DNA of 64,000 nucleotides from Pseudomonas schmalbachii (GTDB lineage Bacteria; Pseudomonadota; Gammaproteobacteria; Pseudomonadales; Pseudomonadaceae), in the NCBI RefSeq assembly GCF_017589465.1, contig NZ_JAELYA010000007.1:62001-126000 (forward strand). Reading direction: 5' to 3'. The notes under the pieces are model-generated. The model saw only the letters and a program-made list of their open reading frames with translations, was not told the DNA's origin and searched no databases. Below are positions 26,961-36,274 of the stretch, in pieces. The first letter of the stretch is position 1. Each line of letters starts with the position of its first letter. The translations under genes were made by a program, and so were the position numbers.

Positions 26961-27488
26961 ATGAAACGGCCCACTACCCTTTCCCCTCAGTACGCGCTCA
27001 TCTCCGATCTGTACCAGCAGCACCAGCCCTGGCTGCTCGGCTGGCTGTACCGCCGCCTGGGCAATCGGGATACCGCCGCCGACCTCTCCCAGGACTCCTT
27101 CGTCCGCCTGCTCGGCAAGCCCGAGATTCCCGCGGAGCGCCCGCCGCGCTCGTTCCTCGCCCTGATCGCCCGCGGCCTGCTGATCGACTTCTATCGCCAC
27201 TCGGCGCTGGAGCGCAGCTATCTGGAGTACCTGGCGCAACAGCCCGAGGAACTCGCCGACGACCCGCAGGAACAGCAGATTCGGCTCGAACAGCTGCGCG
27301 CGATCGACCGTCAGCTGGACGGCCTGTCCGGCCGGGCCAAACGCGCTTTCCTGCTGCACCGCCTGGAAGGGCTGAGCCAGCAGCAGATCGCCATCCAGCT
27401 CGGCGTCTCGCCGACCCGCGTCCAGCAGTACCTCGCCCAGGCCCTGCGCCATTGCTACGCCGCGCGCTTCGAGGCCGGGCATGACTGA
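26961..27488 (+). CDS. FecI-type ECF sigma factor (iron starvation)
   Basis: 175 residues. Region 2: LISDLYQQHQPWLLGWLYRRLGNRDTAADLSQDSFVRLL, ending SFLALIARGLLIDFYRH; region 4: LDGLSGRAKRAFLLHRLEGLSQQQIAIQLGVSPTRVQQYL. These match FecI/FpvI-like sigma factors that switch on a TonB-dependent receptor when its siderophore is bound. It overlaps the following fecR-like gene by eight bases. A Fur box upstream means expression under iron limitation. Confidence 0.93.
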   Translation: MKRPTTLSPQYALISDLYQQHQPWLLGWLYRRLGNRDTAADLSQDSFVRLLGKPEIPAERPPRSFLALIARGLLIDFYRHSALERSYLEYLAQQPEELADDPQEQQIRLEQLRAIDRQLDGLSGRAKRAFLLHRLEGLSQQQIAIQLGVSPTRVQQYLAQALRHCYAARFEAGHD

Positions 27489-28455
27489 GCAGCGCAGGCT
27501 GGCGGAAAGCGCCATCGCCGAAGCCATCGACTGGCAGCTGAGACTGCAGACGACCACCCCGTCGCCTGAACTGCTCGCCGAGTTCCACGCCTGGCGCCAG
27601 GCGAACGAGGAACATGCCGAAGCCTGGCGGCGCCTGTGCGAAATCGATGCGCCCTTTGCCGGCCTGGATCGTGCCGGCAGCCAGGTCCTGCTGCACAGCT
27701 ACCGGCCCCGCAAGGCGCGCCCCGGCATGGCGCTGACGCTGCTGCTGGCCCTCGGCTGCGGCCTGTTCGCCGTCAACCGGCAGATCCCGCTGGAGGCTCT
27801 GGGCGCCGACTACGCCACCGCCACTGGCGAGCTGCGCTCGGTGCGCCTTGAGGACGGTACGGAACTGGTGCTGGGCCCGCGCACCCTGCTCGACGTCGAC
27901 TTCGACAACCAGCAGCGCACCCTCACCCTGCGCCACGGCAGCCTTGCCGTGCGCACCGCCCATGGCGACTCGCGGCGCTTCGTGGTGCGCAGCGAGGACG
28001 GCCAGATGCGCCCCCTCGGCACCTATTTCAGCGTGGTTCGCGATGACGGCGGCACCACCCTGGACGTCCTGCGCTCGGCCGTCGCCGCACGCGGTACGGC
28101 ACCCGCCGAGGTGACGGTCAAGGAAGGCCAGCGCCTGCAATTGCGCGACGGCCAGTTGTTGCCGATCAGCGCCTCGCCGGGCGCTGCGGATGCCTGGACC
28201 CGCGGCATGCTTCTGGTGCGCGAACGGCCGCTGGGCGAAGTAGTCGCCGCGCTCGCCGACTACAAGCGCGGCTTCATCAGTGTCGATCCGAGCCTGGCAG
28301 GACTGACCGTCAGCGGCAGCTTCTCCCTGCGCGACGGCGACAGGACCCTGGCCGCCCTGGCCAACGCCCTGCCCATCCGGATCGAACGCTACGGCACCCT
28401 CTGGACCCGGATCGTCCCCCGCGAAAACGCCCCACAGGGCGGAGCCGAAAAATAA
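27481..28455 (+). CDS. FecR-type anti-sigma factor / signal transducer
   Basis: 324 residues. N-terminal DUF4880 (about residues 8-55: AIAEAIDWQLRL, FHAWRQANEEHAEAWRRL) binds the sigma factor in the cytoplasm; one transmembrane helix lies near 80-97 (GMALTLLLALGCGLFAV); the periplasmic FecR domain follows (ELRSVRLEDGTELVLGPRTLLDV, LRHGSLAVRTAHG, PLGTYFSV), and the C-terminal STN-like part (about 240-310) contacts the receptor. It sits between its sigma factor and its receptor. Confidence 0.92.
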   Translation: MTEQRRLAESAIAEAIDWQLRLQTTTPSPELLAEFHAWRQANEEHAEAWRRLCEIDAPFAGLDRAGSQVLLHSYRPRKARPGMALTLLLALGCGLFAVNRQIPLEALGADYATATGELRSVRLEDGTELVLGPRTLLDVDFDNQQRTLTLRHGSLAVRTAHGDSRRFVVRSEDGQMRPLGTYFSVVRDDGGTTLDVLRSAVAARGTAPAEVTVKEGQRLQLRDGQLLPISASPGAADAWTRGMLLVRERPLGEVVAALADYKRGFISVDPSLAGLTVSGSFSLRDGDRTLAALANALPIRIERYGTLWTRIVPRENAPQGGAEK

Positions 28456-28531
28456 TTTCCAGGCCCCCTGTGGATTGGCGTGACTCGCTCGGTATTGGAA
28501 ATGCCAATGCCTATCATCAAGGATTCGATCC

Positions 28532-30958
28532 ATGCTTTCTCTGCGTCACGTCCGCCTCCCCCTCAGCCCGCTGGCCCTCGCCCTGGGCCTGTCCTGCATG
28601 CTCGCCGGCCCCGTAGCGCAGGCGGCCGAGGTATCCCAGCAACAGGTCCGCGCCTACGCCATTCCCGCCGCTCCGCTGGCCGACGTGCTCAGCCGCATCG
28701 CCAACGACGCCGGCCTGATCCTGGCCATCGATCCGCGCCTGGTCGGCAACGAGCTGTCCAACCCGGTGAATGGCCAGTACACCCCGGAGCAGGCCATGCA
28801 GCAGGCGCTCAGCGGCCATCGCCTGCAACTGCAGCGCAGCGACGACGGCACCTACCGGCTGATCCCGGCCGACACCCTGAGCATGGAAGCCTCCACCGTG
28901 ACGGCCAGCGTCGACGACGACAGCGTCGGCTACGTGCCGCGCCGCAGCCGGACCGGCACCAAGACCGACACGCCGCTCCTGGAGACGCCGCAGTCGATCT
29001 CGGTGGTGACCCGCCAGCAGATGGACGCGCAGAACGTGCAGAGCGTGACCGAAGCCCTGCGCTACGTGCCGGGAGTGAAGGTGGAAACCTTCGGCATGGA
29101 CCCCAAGGGTTATGACTGGCTGTACATCCGCGGCTTCAACGCACAGGCGAGCAACGACTTTCGCGACGGCCTGCGCCAGCTCAACAACAGCTACAGCTTC
29201 TTTCGCACCGAGCCCTACGCGCTCGAACGCATCGACATCCTGCGCGGCCCCGCTTCCACCCTGTTCGGCTCGGGCGAAGCTGGTGGCCTGATCAACCGCG
29301 TCAGCAAGAAACCCACTGCCGCCGGCGTACACGAGGTGGAACTGCAGGCCGGCAACCACGACCGCGTGCAGGGCCAGTTCGATATCGGCGACCGCGTGGA
29401 TGACGAAGGCCGCTATCTGTACCGGGTGATCGGCGTCGCCCGCGACAGCAACACCCAGTTCGAATACGGCGACGGCCACGAAGTGCCGGACGACCGCCTG
29501 TACCTGGCGCCGTCGTTCACCTGGAACTTCAGCGACGACACCCAGCTGACCCTGCTGGCCGACGTGCTGCGCGACCGTTCCGGCGGCACCGTGAGCTACT
29601 ACACGAATAACCTCCACCTCACCGACACGCTGCTGAACGAGCACAGCTTCAACCACTTCGACCAGGACCAGCACAGCATCGGCTACGAGTTCCAGCACCG
29701 CTTCAACGACGCCCTGCAGTTCCGCCAGAACCTGCGCTACGGCCAGGTCGACGTGAAGATGAACAACATGCTGCCGCTGGGCGCCGTGAGCGATCTGGTG
29801 CCGGCTCTTGCCGGAACCCCGCTGGGCAGCTTCGTGGCGCGCCAGCCGCGGCGCTGGGACGAGCACCTGGACGCCTTCGCCGTGGACAACCAGCTGCAGT
29901 TCGAGATCGCCACCGGCGCCCTGCAGCACACCCTGCTCGGCGGCATCGACTACAACCGTGGCCACGCCGACGTCCGCCGCTACTACGGGCCGCTGACACT
30001 GGCCGCCCTGCAGCCGTACCTGCTCGATCCGAACAACCCGCAGTACGGCCTGGACGTCCCGCGCCCGAGCACTCCGGCGATCAACTACCGCGAAACCATC
30101 GAGCAGCTCGGCTACTACCTGCAGGACCAGATCAAGTTCGGCGACGGCTGGATCGTCACCGCCGGCGGTCGCTACGACGACTACCAGCAGGAGCGCAACG
30201 ACGTGCTGAATCCGCGCTCCTCCGCCGACATCCAGAAGCATGCCTTCACCGGCAAGCTGGGCGTGACCTACCTCACCAGCTTCGGCCTGGCGCCCTATGC
30301 CAGCTATTCGGAGTCCTTCCTGCCCAACCCGGGGATCGACCGCAGCGGTTCCAGCTTCGATCCGAGCGAAGGCGAGCAGTGGGAAGTCGGCGTGAAATAC
30401 CAGCCGACCGAGAACATCCTGCTCACCCTGGCCGGTTTCGAGATCACCAAGACCAACGTGCTGACCCTCGACCCGCTGGACCGCACCTTCCAGGTCGCCC
30501 AGGGCGAGGCGCGCTCGCGCGGCATCGAGCTGGAGGCCAAGGCGCGCCTGGACGAGCACTGGGACATCCTGGCGTCCTACACCTGGCTGGATACCGAGAT
30601 CACCAAAAGCAACAGCGGCGACGAAGGCAACGAAACGCCCAACGTGCCACGCAACATGGCCTCGGCCTGGGTCAACTACAGCTTCAACGACGGCCCGCTG
30701 CGCGACCTCACCCTGGGCACCGGCGTGCGCTACGTGGGCTCGATGTACGGCGACGCGGCGAACCGGGTGCGCCTCGACGACTACACCCTGGTCGATGCGG
30801 CCGCCAGCTACCAGCTGACGCCGCAGGTCAGCGTAGGCCTCAACGTGCAGAACCTGTTCGACCGCGACTACACCGCCACCTGCTATGGCAACGAGGTCGA
30901 CGGCTGCTATCCGGGCGTGGAGCGCACCGTGATCGGCCGGGTCAGCTACAGCTGGTAG
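28532..30958 (+). CDS. TonB-dependent siderophore receptor with STN signalling domain (FiuA/FoxA-like)
   Basis: 808 residues: signal peptide ending AQAAE (about residue 33); STN domain (residues about 40-112, YAIPAAPLADVLSRIANDAGL) that talks to the FecR protein; TonB box/plug (TPLLETPQSISVVT, YIRGFNAQASNDFRDGLRQL, RIDILRGPASTLFGSGEAGGLINRVSKKP); a 22-strand barrel; and the terminal aromatic (Trp). The plug and barrel resemble hydroxamate (ferrichrome/ferrioxamine) receptors. Two cysteines near the end (TCYGNEVDGCYPG) form the loop disulfide common in this group. Ligand not proven. A 76-base gap separates it from the fecR gene. Confidence 0.93.
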   Translation: MLSLRHVRLPLSPLALALGLSCMLAGPVAQAAEVSQQQVRAYAIPAAPLADVLSRIANDAGLILAIDPRLVGNELSNPVNGQYTPEQAMQQALSGHRLQLQRSDDGTYRLIPADTLSMEASTVTASVDDDSVGYVPRRSRTGTKTDTPLLETPQSISVVTRQQMDAQNVQSVTEALRYVPGVKVETFGMDPKGYDWLYIRGFNAQASNDFRDGLRQLNNSYSFFRTEPYALERIDILRGPASTLFGSGEAGGLINRVSKKPTAAGVHEVELQAGNHDRVQGQFDIGDRVDDEGRYLYRVIGVARDSNTQFEYGDGHEVPDDRLYLAPSFTWNFSDDTQLTLLADVLRDRSGGTVSYYTNNLHLTDTLLNEHSFNHFDQDQHSIGYEFQHRFNDALQFRQNLRYGQVDVKMNNMLPLGAVSDLVPALAGTPLGSFVARQPRRWDEHLDAFAVDNQLQFEIATGALQHTLLGGIDYNRGHADVRRYYGPLTLAALQPYLLDPNNPQYGLDVPRPSTPAINYRETIEQLGYYLQDQIKFGDGWIVTAGGRYDDYQQERNDVLNPRSSADIQKHAFTGKLGVTYLTSFGLAPYASYSESFLPNPGIDRSGSSFDPSEGEQWEVGVKYQPTENILLTLAGFEITKTNVLTLDPLDRTFQVAQGEARSRGIELEAKARLDEHWDILASYTWLDTEITKSNSGDEGNETPNVPRNMASAWVNYSFNDGPLRDLTLGTGVRYVGSMYGDAANRVRLDDYTLVDAAASYQLTPQVSVGLNVQNLFDRDYTATCYGNEVDGCYPGVERTVIGRVSYSW

Positions 30959-30965
30959 GTCACGG

Positions 30966-31529
30966 TCAGGTAGGGAGCGGCCCCAGGCGGAAGAACTGGC
31001 CGCCGCTCCAAACGCCTAGCCACTCCTCGCCGTCGATCACTCGCGGCACAGCCAGTTCGACCAGTTGGTAGAAGACGTTGCGGTGGATCAGTGCCTCCAG
31101 ATTGGCACGCACCAGCACATAAGGCGCCGGCTCCTCGGTCTGCGCATCGAGGTCCACGCGCAGCGGATGTTCGCCATCCGCCTCGACCTCGTCCTCGACG
31201 TTGGTGGTGAAGCGCAATACCTGCTGCTCGCCCTCACCCTCGACGGCCACGTCGATCGCCACGAACGGCGCATCGTCCACCGTGATCCCGCACTTCTCCA
31301 CCGGGGTGACCAGGAAGTAGTCGTCGCCATCGCGACGGATGATGCTGGAGAACAGCTTCACCATCGGCTTGCGCCCGATCGGCGTGCCCAGGTAGTACCA
31401 GGTGCCGTCGCGCGCAATGCGCATCTCGATATCGCCGCAGAACGGCGGATTCCACAGGTGTACCGGCGGCAACCCCTTGTCCCTGGGAATCTGTGCCAGC
31501 AGGTCGCCGGCCTTGCCTGGATCAGTCAT
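30966..31529 (-). CDS. DUF1285 family protein
   Basis: 187-residue soluble protein with the DUF1285 pattern: [58 protein letters not shown]. The family is widespread in gamma- and alphaproteobacteria; structures suggest a PH-like fold, role unknown. It converges on the TonB receptor after seven bases and is transcribed ten bases after the lipoprotein gene upstream, so the two form an operon. Confidence 0.88.
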   Translation of the reverse strand: MTDPGKAGDLLAQIPRDKGLPPVHLWNPPFCGDIEMRIARDGTWYYLGTPIGRKPMVKLFSSIIRRDGDDYFLVTPVEKCGITVDDAPFVAIDVAVEGEGEQQVLRFTTNVEDEVEADGEHPLRVDLDAQTEEPAPYVLVRANLEALIHRNVFYQLVELAVPRVIDGEEWLGVWSGGQFFRLGPLPT

Positions 31530-31538
31530 CGGAAAACC

Positions 31539-32141
31539 TCATCGTTTCAGCCCCAGCAGGCTGCGGGCATATTCCTCCAGCGGCGGACCGAGCAGATCGT
31601 CCGGCTGGGCATCGTAGAACGTCAGAAAGCCGCCACGGTTATGGATGGTCGCCGTGTCGACCAGATAGAAGGTGGAGGTCTCGATCAGCATCACCTGGAC
31701 CACGCTGCGGTCGCGACCGACGTCGCCCAGCGACTCGCGATCCTCCAGCTCTTCCCAGGTGCCGATATTGTCCTCGCCGCGGGCGAAGCGGGTGTACAGC
31801 AGGTAATCGGCGCCGAGCGAACGTGCCGTCTGCAGGGCCAAGTCGAGCCCCTGGGGCGCATCGGCGCGGCGGACCCGCGGGAAATACTCGATGAAGCCCT
31901 TGAATGCTTCCTCGGCCACCACATTGGGCCGCGCATAGGGATGCCCGCGCGGCACGAACGGGCCCTGGGCGATATAGACGAAGGAGTCCGCCTGCAGGCG
32001 CCAGTTGCTGGCCCGGCGAGTCTGGCCATGGTCGAGGAAGCCGGCATCGCGCAGGTAATGATCGGCGCCATCGGCCAGGTCGCTAGGCTTCATGCACCCC
32101 GCCAGCGCGGCAAAGGCGAGGATCAACAACAGATAGCGCAT
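31539..32141 (-). CDS. DUF4823 lipoprotein
   Basis: 200 residues with lipobox LAFAALAGC (Cys 16). The mature part resembles DUF4823 (Pseudomonas lipoproteins): FVYIAQGPFVPRGHPYARPN, GADYLLYTRFARGEDNIGTWEE, STFYLVDTATIHNRGGFLTFY. No known activity. It is the first gene of a pair with the DUF1285 gene. Confidence 0.83.
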   Translation of the reverse strand: MRYLLLILAFAALAGCMKPSDLADGADHYLRDAGFLDHGQTRRASNWRLQADSFVYIAQGPFVPRGHPYARPNVVAEEAFKGFIEYFPRVRRADAPQGLDLALQTARSLGADYLLYTRFARGEDNIGTWEELEDRESLGDVGRDRSVVQVMLIETSTFYLVDTATIHNRGGFLTFYDAQPDDLLGPPLEEYARSLLGLKR

Positions 32142-32255
32142 GCAGGATCTCCAGTACCGGCGTCGGAATGCCGGCAGTCGGGCGCTATCGAGGCAACTTC
32201 CGCGCCAGCCGGGGGCAGGTATTGTACGGAGCTGCAGCTATCGGCACACCTGCTG

Positions 32256-33224
32256 CTAGCCGCCGATGATCTTCATCACCATGACACCGCCGGAGAAGGC
32301 CACTTCCTGCTTGTCGGCCAGCGCCTTGACCAGCAACCGCTGCAGGGCCGGCAGCGCGACGTGGCGCGGCTTGTCGAGCAGATCGCCGATGAAGTGGCAG
32401 TTGCTCGACGACAGGCAGCCATACAGCCAGCCGGTCGAGGACAGGCGCAGGCGCGAGCAGGTACGGCAGAACGGCACGCTTTCGTTGGCGATCACGCCGA
32501 AATGGCCCAGCCCCGGAATCCGGTAGCGCAGCGCGGTGGAGTCCACCGGCGCATCGGCCTGGATATAGGTGTAGCGGCTGCCGATGGTTTCCAGCAGCTC
32601 GTCGATCCCCACGAACTGCTGGCTGAAGGTATTGCCGTCGCGCGCCAGGTGGCCCATGCGCATCAGCTCGATGAAGCGCAGCTCGAAGCCCTGCTCCAGG
32701 GCATAGTCCAGCAGCGGCAGCACCTGGTCGAGGTTGTGCCCGCGCAGCGGCACCATGTTCAGCTTGATCTTCAGCCCGGCGGCCTTCGCCTCGGCCAGCC
32801 CCTGCAGCACCGTCGCCAGGTCGCCGCCACGGGCGATGCGGCGGAAGCCTTCGGCGTCGAGGGTATCCAGGGAGATGTTCAGCCGGCGTATGCCGCATTC
32901 GAGCAGCAGCGGCAGCTTGCGCGAGAGCAACTGGCCATTGCTGGTCAGGCTGATATCCGCCAGGCCGAGGCGGCTGACGCTGTGCAGGAAGGGATCGAGC
33001 CTGGGACTGACCAGCGGCTCGCCGCCGGTGATGCGCAGCCGCTCGATGCCGGCCGCCTCGATCAGATAGGCCACGGCACGCGCCATGGTCTCGGCGGAAA
33101 GCTCGTCCTGGGCGGCGACCAGGCGCTTGCCGTTCGGCACGCAGTAGGTACAGGCGTAATTGCAGGCGGCGGTCAGGCTGATGCGCAGGTTGCGAAAACG
33201 CCTGCCCTGGCGATCGACGATCAT
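32256..33224 (-). CDS. moaA: MoaA-family radical SAM enzyme (GTP 3',8-cyclase)
   Basis: Catalyses the first step of molybdopterin synthesis. 322 residues: the radical SAM cluster motif CNYACTYC is at residues 21-28, ITGGEPLVSPRLD around 65, a second [4Fe-4S] site in CRTCSRLRLSSTGWLYGC (about 249-266), and the protein ends in the conserved GG tail. NapA in this window needs the cofactor, though the genes are far apart. Pseudomonas genomes often hold more than one moaA; which copy this is cannot be decided here. Confidence 0.9.
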   Translation of the reverse strand: MIVDRQGRRFRNLRISLTAACNYACTYCVPNGKRLVAAQDELSAETMARAVAYLIEAAGIERLRITGGEPLVSPRLDPFLHSVSRLGLADISLTSNGQLLSRKLPLLLECGIRRLNISLDTLDAEGFRRIARGGDLATVLQGLAEAKAAGLKIKLNMVPLRGHNLDQVLPLLDYALEQGFELRFIELMRMGHLARDGNTFSQQFVGIDELLETIGSRYTYIQADAPVDSTALRYRIPGLGHFGVIANESVPFCRTCSRLRLSSTGWLYGCLSSSNCHFIGDLLDKPRHVALPALQRLLVKALADKQEVAFSGGVMVMKIIGG

Positions 33225-33297
33225 CGGAGGCTCCGGCGGACATTACTTCAGAAGTATATGCCCGCTGCGCGCGCCTGCCCGGCTCGTGAATGGAGAC

Positions 33298-33939
33298 TCA
33301 GGCGGAGGGCGGCGTTTCGCTGTCGCGCTTGCGCTTGTTGCCCATGCGCACGCCGATGTCCATGAGGAACTGGAAGAAGCCTTCCTGGTCCTCCAGCACC
33401 TCGCGCCAGAACGGCGAGTGATACAGCGCCACCGCGCCATGCACCAGGGCCCACGCCGCGCAGTAGTGGAAGTACGGCGGCACGTCTTCCAGCTTGCCGT
33501 CGGCGATCCGCTCCTTGATCAGCTGGTTCAGCCGTTCGAAGTTGGATTCGCGGATGCGGTGCAGCTCGTCGACCATCTCCGGCACCTGGCTGGTCTTCAC
33601 CACCTTCTCTTCCAGGCGGTCGAACAGCCGGTAGCGTTGCGGGTCGCGCATGCGGAACTCGAAGTAGGCGCGCGAGAGCGCTTCCTTGTCCCGCGATACG
33701 TCTTCCGAATGGAACAGCGCCGCAAGATCGCGCTCATAGTTGAGCATCAGCCGCAGGTAGATCTCCGCCTTCGACTTGAAGTGCTTGTAGATGGTGCCTT
33801 TGCCGATACCGACGGCATCGGCGATCATTTCGACCGTGACACTGTCTTCACCCTGCTCAAGGAACAGCTTGAGGGCGGTATCGAGGATTTCCTGCTCGCG
33901 ACGGCGGAATTCGCGAACCTTGCGCGGCTCTTTCTGCAT
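33298..33939 (-). CDS. TetR/AcrR family transcriptional regulator (PA2957-like)
   Basis: 213 residues. HTH domain at about residues 13-60 (REQEILDTALKLFLEQGEDSVTVEMIADAVGIGKGTIYKHFKSKAEIYLRLM), ligand domain after it, and a basic C-terminus (GNKRKRDSE). It is divergent from the aminotransferase gene across 46-85 bases. The position matches the TetR gene PA2957 of PAO1 as I recall it. Ligand unknown. Confidence 0.88.
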   Translation of the reverse strand: MQKEPRKVREFRRREQEILDTALKLFLEQGEDSVTVEMIADAVGIGKGTIYKHFKSKAEIYLRLMLNYERDLAALFHSEDVSRDKEALSRAYFEFRMRDPQRYRLFDRLEEKVVKTSQVPEMVDELHRIRESNFERLNQLIKERIADGKLEDVPPYFHYCAAWALVHGAVALYHSPFWREVLEDQEGFFQFLMDIGVRMGNKRKRDSETPPSA

Positions 33940-34024
33940 AAAAAGACTGTTCTGCCGGAAATAGTCAGATTTCGAGCCGGGTATTATGCCTATTCAGCGC
34001 CAAATTGCACGGACCGTTCGCTAT

Positions 34025-35155
34025 ATGAATCACTTCACCCATGAATTTCCCCAGGCGCCGGGATTGCGCTATCTGAACCACGCCGCCGTCGCCCCCTGGC
34101 CGAAACGCGCCGCCGATGCGGTGGCGGCTTTCGCCAGCGAGAACATCCACCTCGGCGCCCGCGACTATCCGCAGTGGCTGCATGTGGAGAAGCGCCTGCG
34201 CGAGCGCCTCGTCAGGCTGCTCAATGCCGACTCCACGCTGGATATCGCCCTGGTCAAGAACACCTCGGAGGCCCTCTCCTTCGTCGCCTTCGGCCTGGAC
34301 TGGCGCCCCGGCGACCAGGTGGTGATCAGCGACCAGGAGTTCCCCTCCAACCGCGTGGTCTGGGAAGCGCTGAAGCCACGCGGGGTGGAGGTCATCCAGG
34401 TCAGCCTCGCCGGACATGACCCGGAAGCCGACCTGCTGGCCGCCTGCGGCCCGCGCACCCGCCTGCTGTCGATCAGCGCCGTGCAGTACGCCAGCGGCCT
34501 GCGCATGGACCTGGAACGCCTGGGCGCCGGCTGTCGCCAGCGCGGCGTGCTGTTCTGCATCGATGCCATCCAGCAGTTGGGCGCCCTGCCCTTCGACGTC
34601 AAGGCCTACGACTGCGCCTTCGCCATGGCCGACGGGCACAAGTGGATGCTCGGCCCGGAAGGACTCGGCGTGTTCTATTGCCGCGCCGCCGAGCGGGAGC
34701 AACTGGCGCTGCACGAGTTCGGCTGGCACATGCTGGAGAACGCCGGCAACTACGACCAGCTCGACTGGCGCCCGGCACGCAGCGCCCGTCGTTTCGAGTG
34801 CGGCAGCCCGAACATGCTCGGCGCGGTGGCGCTGGACGCCAGCCTGAGCCTGCTGGAAGAGATCGGCATGTCGGCAGTGGGCGATGCCCTGCGAGAGCGG
34901 GTGGAATGGCTGCAGGACGGGCTGATGAAGCTGCCCGGCGTGCATCTGCACAGTCCGCTGAATCCCGCGCGCCGGGCCGGGATCATCACCTTCAGCATGG
35001 ATGGCTGGGACAACAGCCACCTTCTGGAACGGCTGCGCAGCGAGCAGATCGTGTGCATCCAGCGTGGAGCGGGAATCCGCTTCTCGCCGCACTTCTATAC
35101 GACGGAAACGGTGATCGAGGAGACGCTGGCGGTGATTCGCGGACTGGTCCGGTAA
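34025..35155 (+). CDS. Class V aminotransferase family protein (cysteine desulfurase/kynureninase fold)
   Basis: 376 residues from MNHFTHEFPQAPGLRYLNHAAVAPWP; an ATG 39 bases earlier (MPIQRQIAR) is possible, and neither has a strong ribosome-binding site. PLP lysine in ADGHKWMLGPEG (about residue 205), with FCIDAIQQLGALPFDV before it and NTSEALSFVAFGLDW near 80. The family removes sulfur or amino groups; specificity is not visible, and no nif/suf/isc genes are near. It precedes rgsA. Confidence 0.85.
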   Translation: MNHFTHEFPQAPGLRYLNHAAVAPWPKRAADAVAAFASENIHLGARDYPQWLHVEKRLRERLVRLLNADSTLDIALVKNTSEALSFVAFGLDWRPGDQVVISDQEFPSNRVVWEALKPRGVEVIQVSLAGHDPEADLLAACGPRTRLLSISAVQYASGLRMDLERLGAGCRQRGVLFCIDAIQQLGALPFDVKAYDCAFAMADGHKWMLGPEGLGVFYCRAAEREQLALHEFGWHMLENAGNYDQLDWRPARSARRFECGSPNMLGAVALDASLSLLEEIGMSAVGDALRERVEWLQDGLMKLPGVHLHSPLNPARRAGIITFSMDGWDNSHLLERLRSEQIVCIQRGAGIRFSPHFYTTETVIEETLAVIRGLVR

Positions 35156-35284
35156 TAGGCGTACTCAACCAATCGGACGGAGCTGACAGCGAAAGCTGAT
35201 CAGGCCTGCCCCCGAGTATTCCAAATCTGTTTAAAAAACGGCCGAACGGTTGTGGACGATGCAGTTTCTTGGCCAATACTTCTA

Positions 35285-35410
35285 GTTACTGGTGCGCGGG
35301 TATCTCCCCCCAAGTACCCCGCCAGTGAAGGTACCGAGGATCGCGTACCTTATTGTTACACTCCTAATGGTCTTGACCCGGATTCATCCCCCAGAACCCG
35401 GGTTTTTTTT
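35285..35410 (+). ncRNA. rgsA: Small RNA RgsA (P16 family), RpoS-dependent
   Basis: In P. aeruginosa RgsA lies between PA2958 and tatD, the same interval as here, on the same strand. A -10-like CCAATACTT (35273-35281) precedes a roughly 125-base segment with no ORF, containing the stem GGTACC/GGTACG area, a C-rich loop and, at the end, a terminator: ACCCGG pairs with CCGGGT followed by eight T (35376-35410). Literature places rgsA under RpoS and indirectly GacA, with Hfq binding. The 5' end is approximate. Confidence 0.82.
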
Positions 35411-35431
35411 GCCTGCAGGATTTGTAATCGC

Positions 35432-36208
35432 TCAGGCTGCCAGCGGGAACAGGCGCTTGTAGTTGGCAGTAGTCTGTTCGGCCAGCGTCTCGAAACTCAC
35501 CCCACGCAGCACCGCCAGGTATTCCGCCACCTCGCGCACGTATTCCGGCAGGTTGGGCTTGCCGCGATACGGCACCGGCGCGAGATAGGGCGAATCCGTC
35601 TCCACCAGCAGGCGATCGGCCGGCACCTGCCGCGCCACTTCGCGCAACGCCTCGGCATTGCGGAAGGTGACGATGCCGGAGAGGGAAATGTAGAAGCCGA
35701 TATCCAGCGCGGCCCTGGCCATCTCCCAGTCTTCGGTGAAGCAGTGCAGTACGCCGGCCTGCGGCAGCGCCGCCTCGCGCAGCAGCGCCAGGGTGTCGGC
35801 GCGCGCCTCGCGGGTATGCACGATCACCGGTTTGCCGGTGATCCGCGCCGCCTCCAGGTGCAGGCGGAAGGCTTCCTGCTGCAGCTCCGCCGCCTCCGGC
35901 TCGTAGTGGTAGTCGAGCCCGGTTTCGCCAATCGCCACCACCCGCGGGTGATTCAGCTCCTGCAGCAGCCATTCCAGTGCCGGCGCGCTGCCCGGCTCGA
36001 GGTCCAGCGGGTGAACACCCACCGAGCAGTGCACGTCCGCATAACGCTCGGCGAGCACCTTCACCGCCTGGGCATTGTCGGCGCTGACGCCGATGCAGAG
36101 GAATTGTCCGACGCCACGCGCACGTGCGGCGTCCAGGGCGGCATCGAGCGAACCGTCGTGGGCGGCCAGGTCGAGGCGGTCGAGATGGCAGTGGGAATCA
36201 ACCAGCAT
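35432..36208 (-). CDS. tatD: TatD family metal-dependent hydrolase (DNase)
   Basis: 258 residues from MLVDSHCHLDRLDLAAHD. The metal-binding HCH motif is at residues 6-8, GETGLDYHYE with the conserved Glu/Asp at about 95, PVIVHTREA and HCFTEDWE further on, and ETDSPYLAPVPYRGKPN near 205. The ATG was chosen over an in-frame TTG 12 bases upstream. It ends 21 bases after the rgsA terminator and is transcribed against it; pilZ lies just upstream. Confidence 0.95.
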   Translation of the reverse strand: MLVDSHCHLDRLDLAAHDGSLDAALDAARARGVGQFLCIGVSADNAQAVKVLAERYADVHCSVGVHPLDLEPGSAPALEWLLQELNHPRVVAIGETGLDYHYEPEAAELQQEAFRLHLEAARITGKPVIVHTREARADTLALLREAALPQAGVLHCFTEDWEMARAALDIGFYISLSGIVTFRNAEALREVARQVPADRLLVETDSPYLAPVPYRGKPNLPEYVREVAEYLAVLRGVSFETLAEQTTANYKRLFPLAA

Positions 36209-36274
36209 GGGGAATTTCAATCTCCAGAAATGACGAGGCGCCCGCTTCGGGCGCCTGCGCTTGCAGCCTGCGGC

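Noticed and set aside
31065-33365. A 766-codon plus-strand frame over DUF1285, DUF4823 and moaA.
   Set aside because: Antisense to conserved genes; composition (His/Gln/Arg) is that of a GC-rich shadow.
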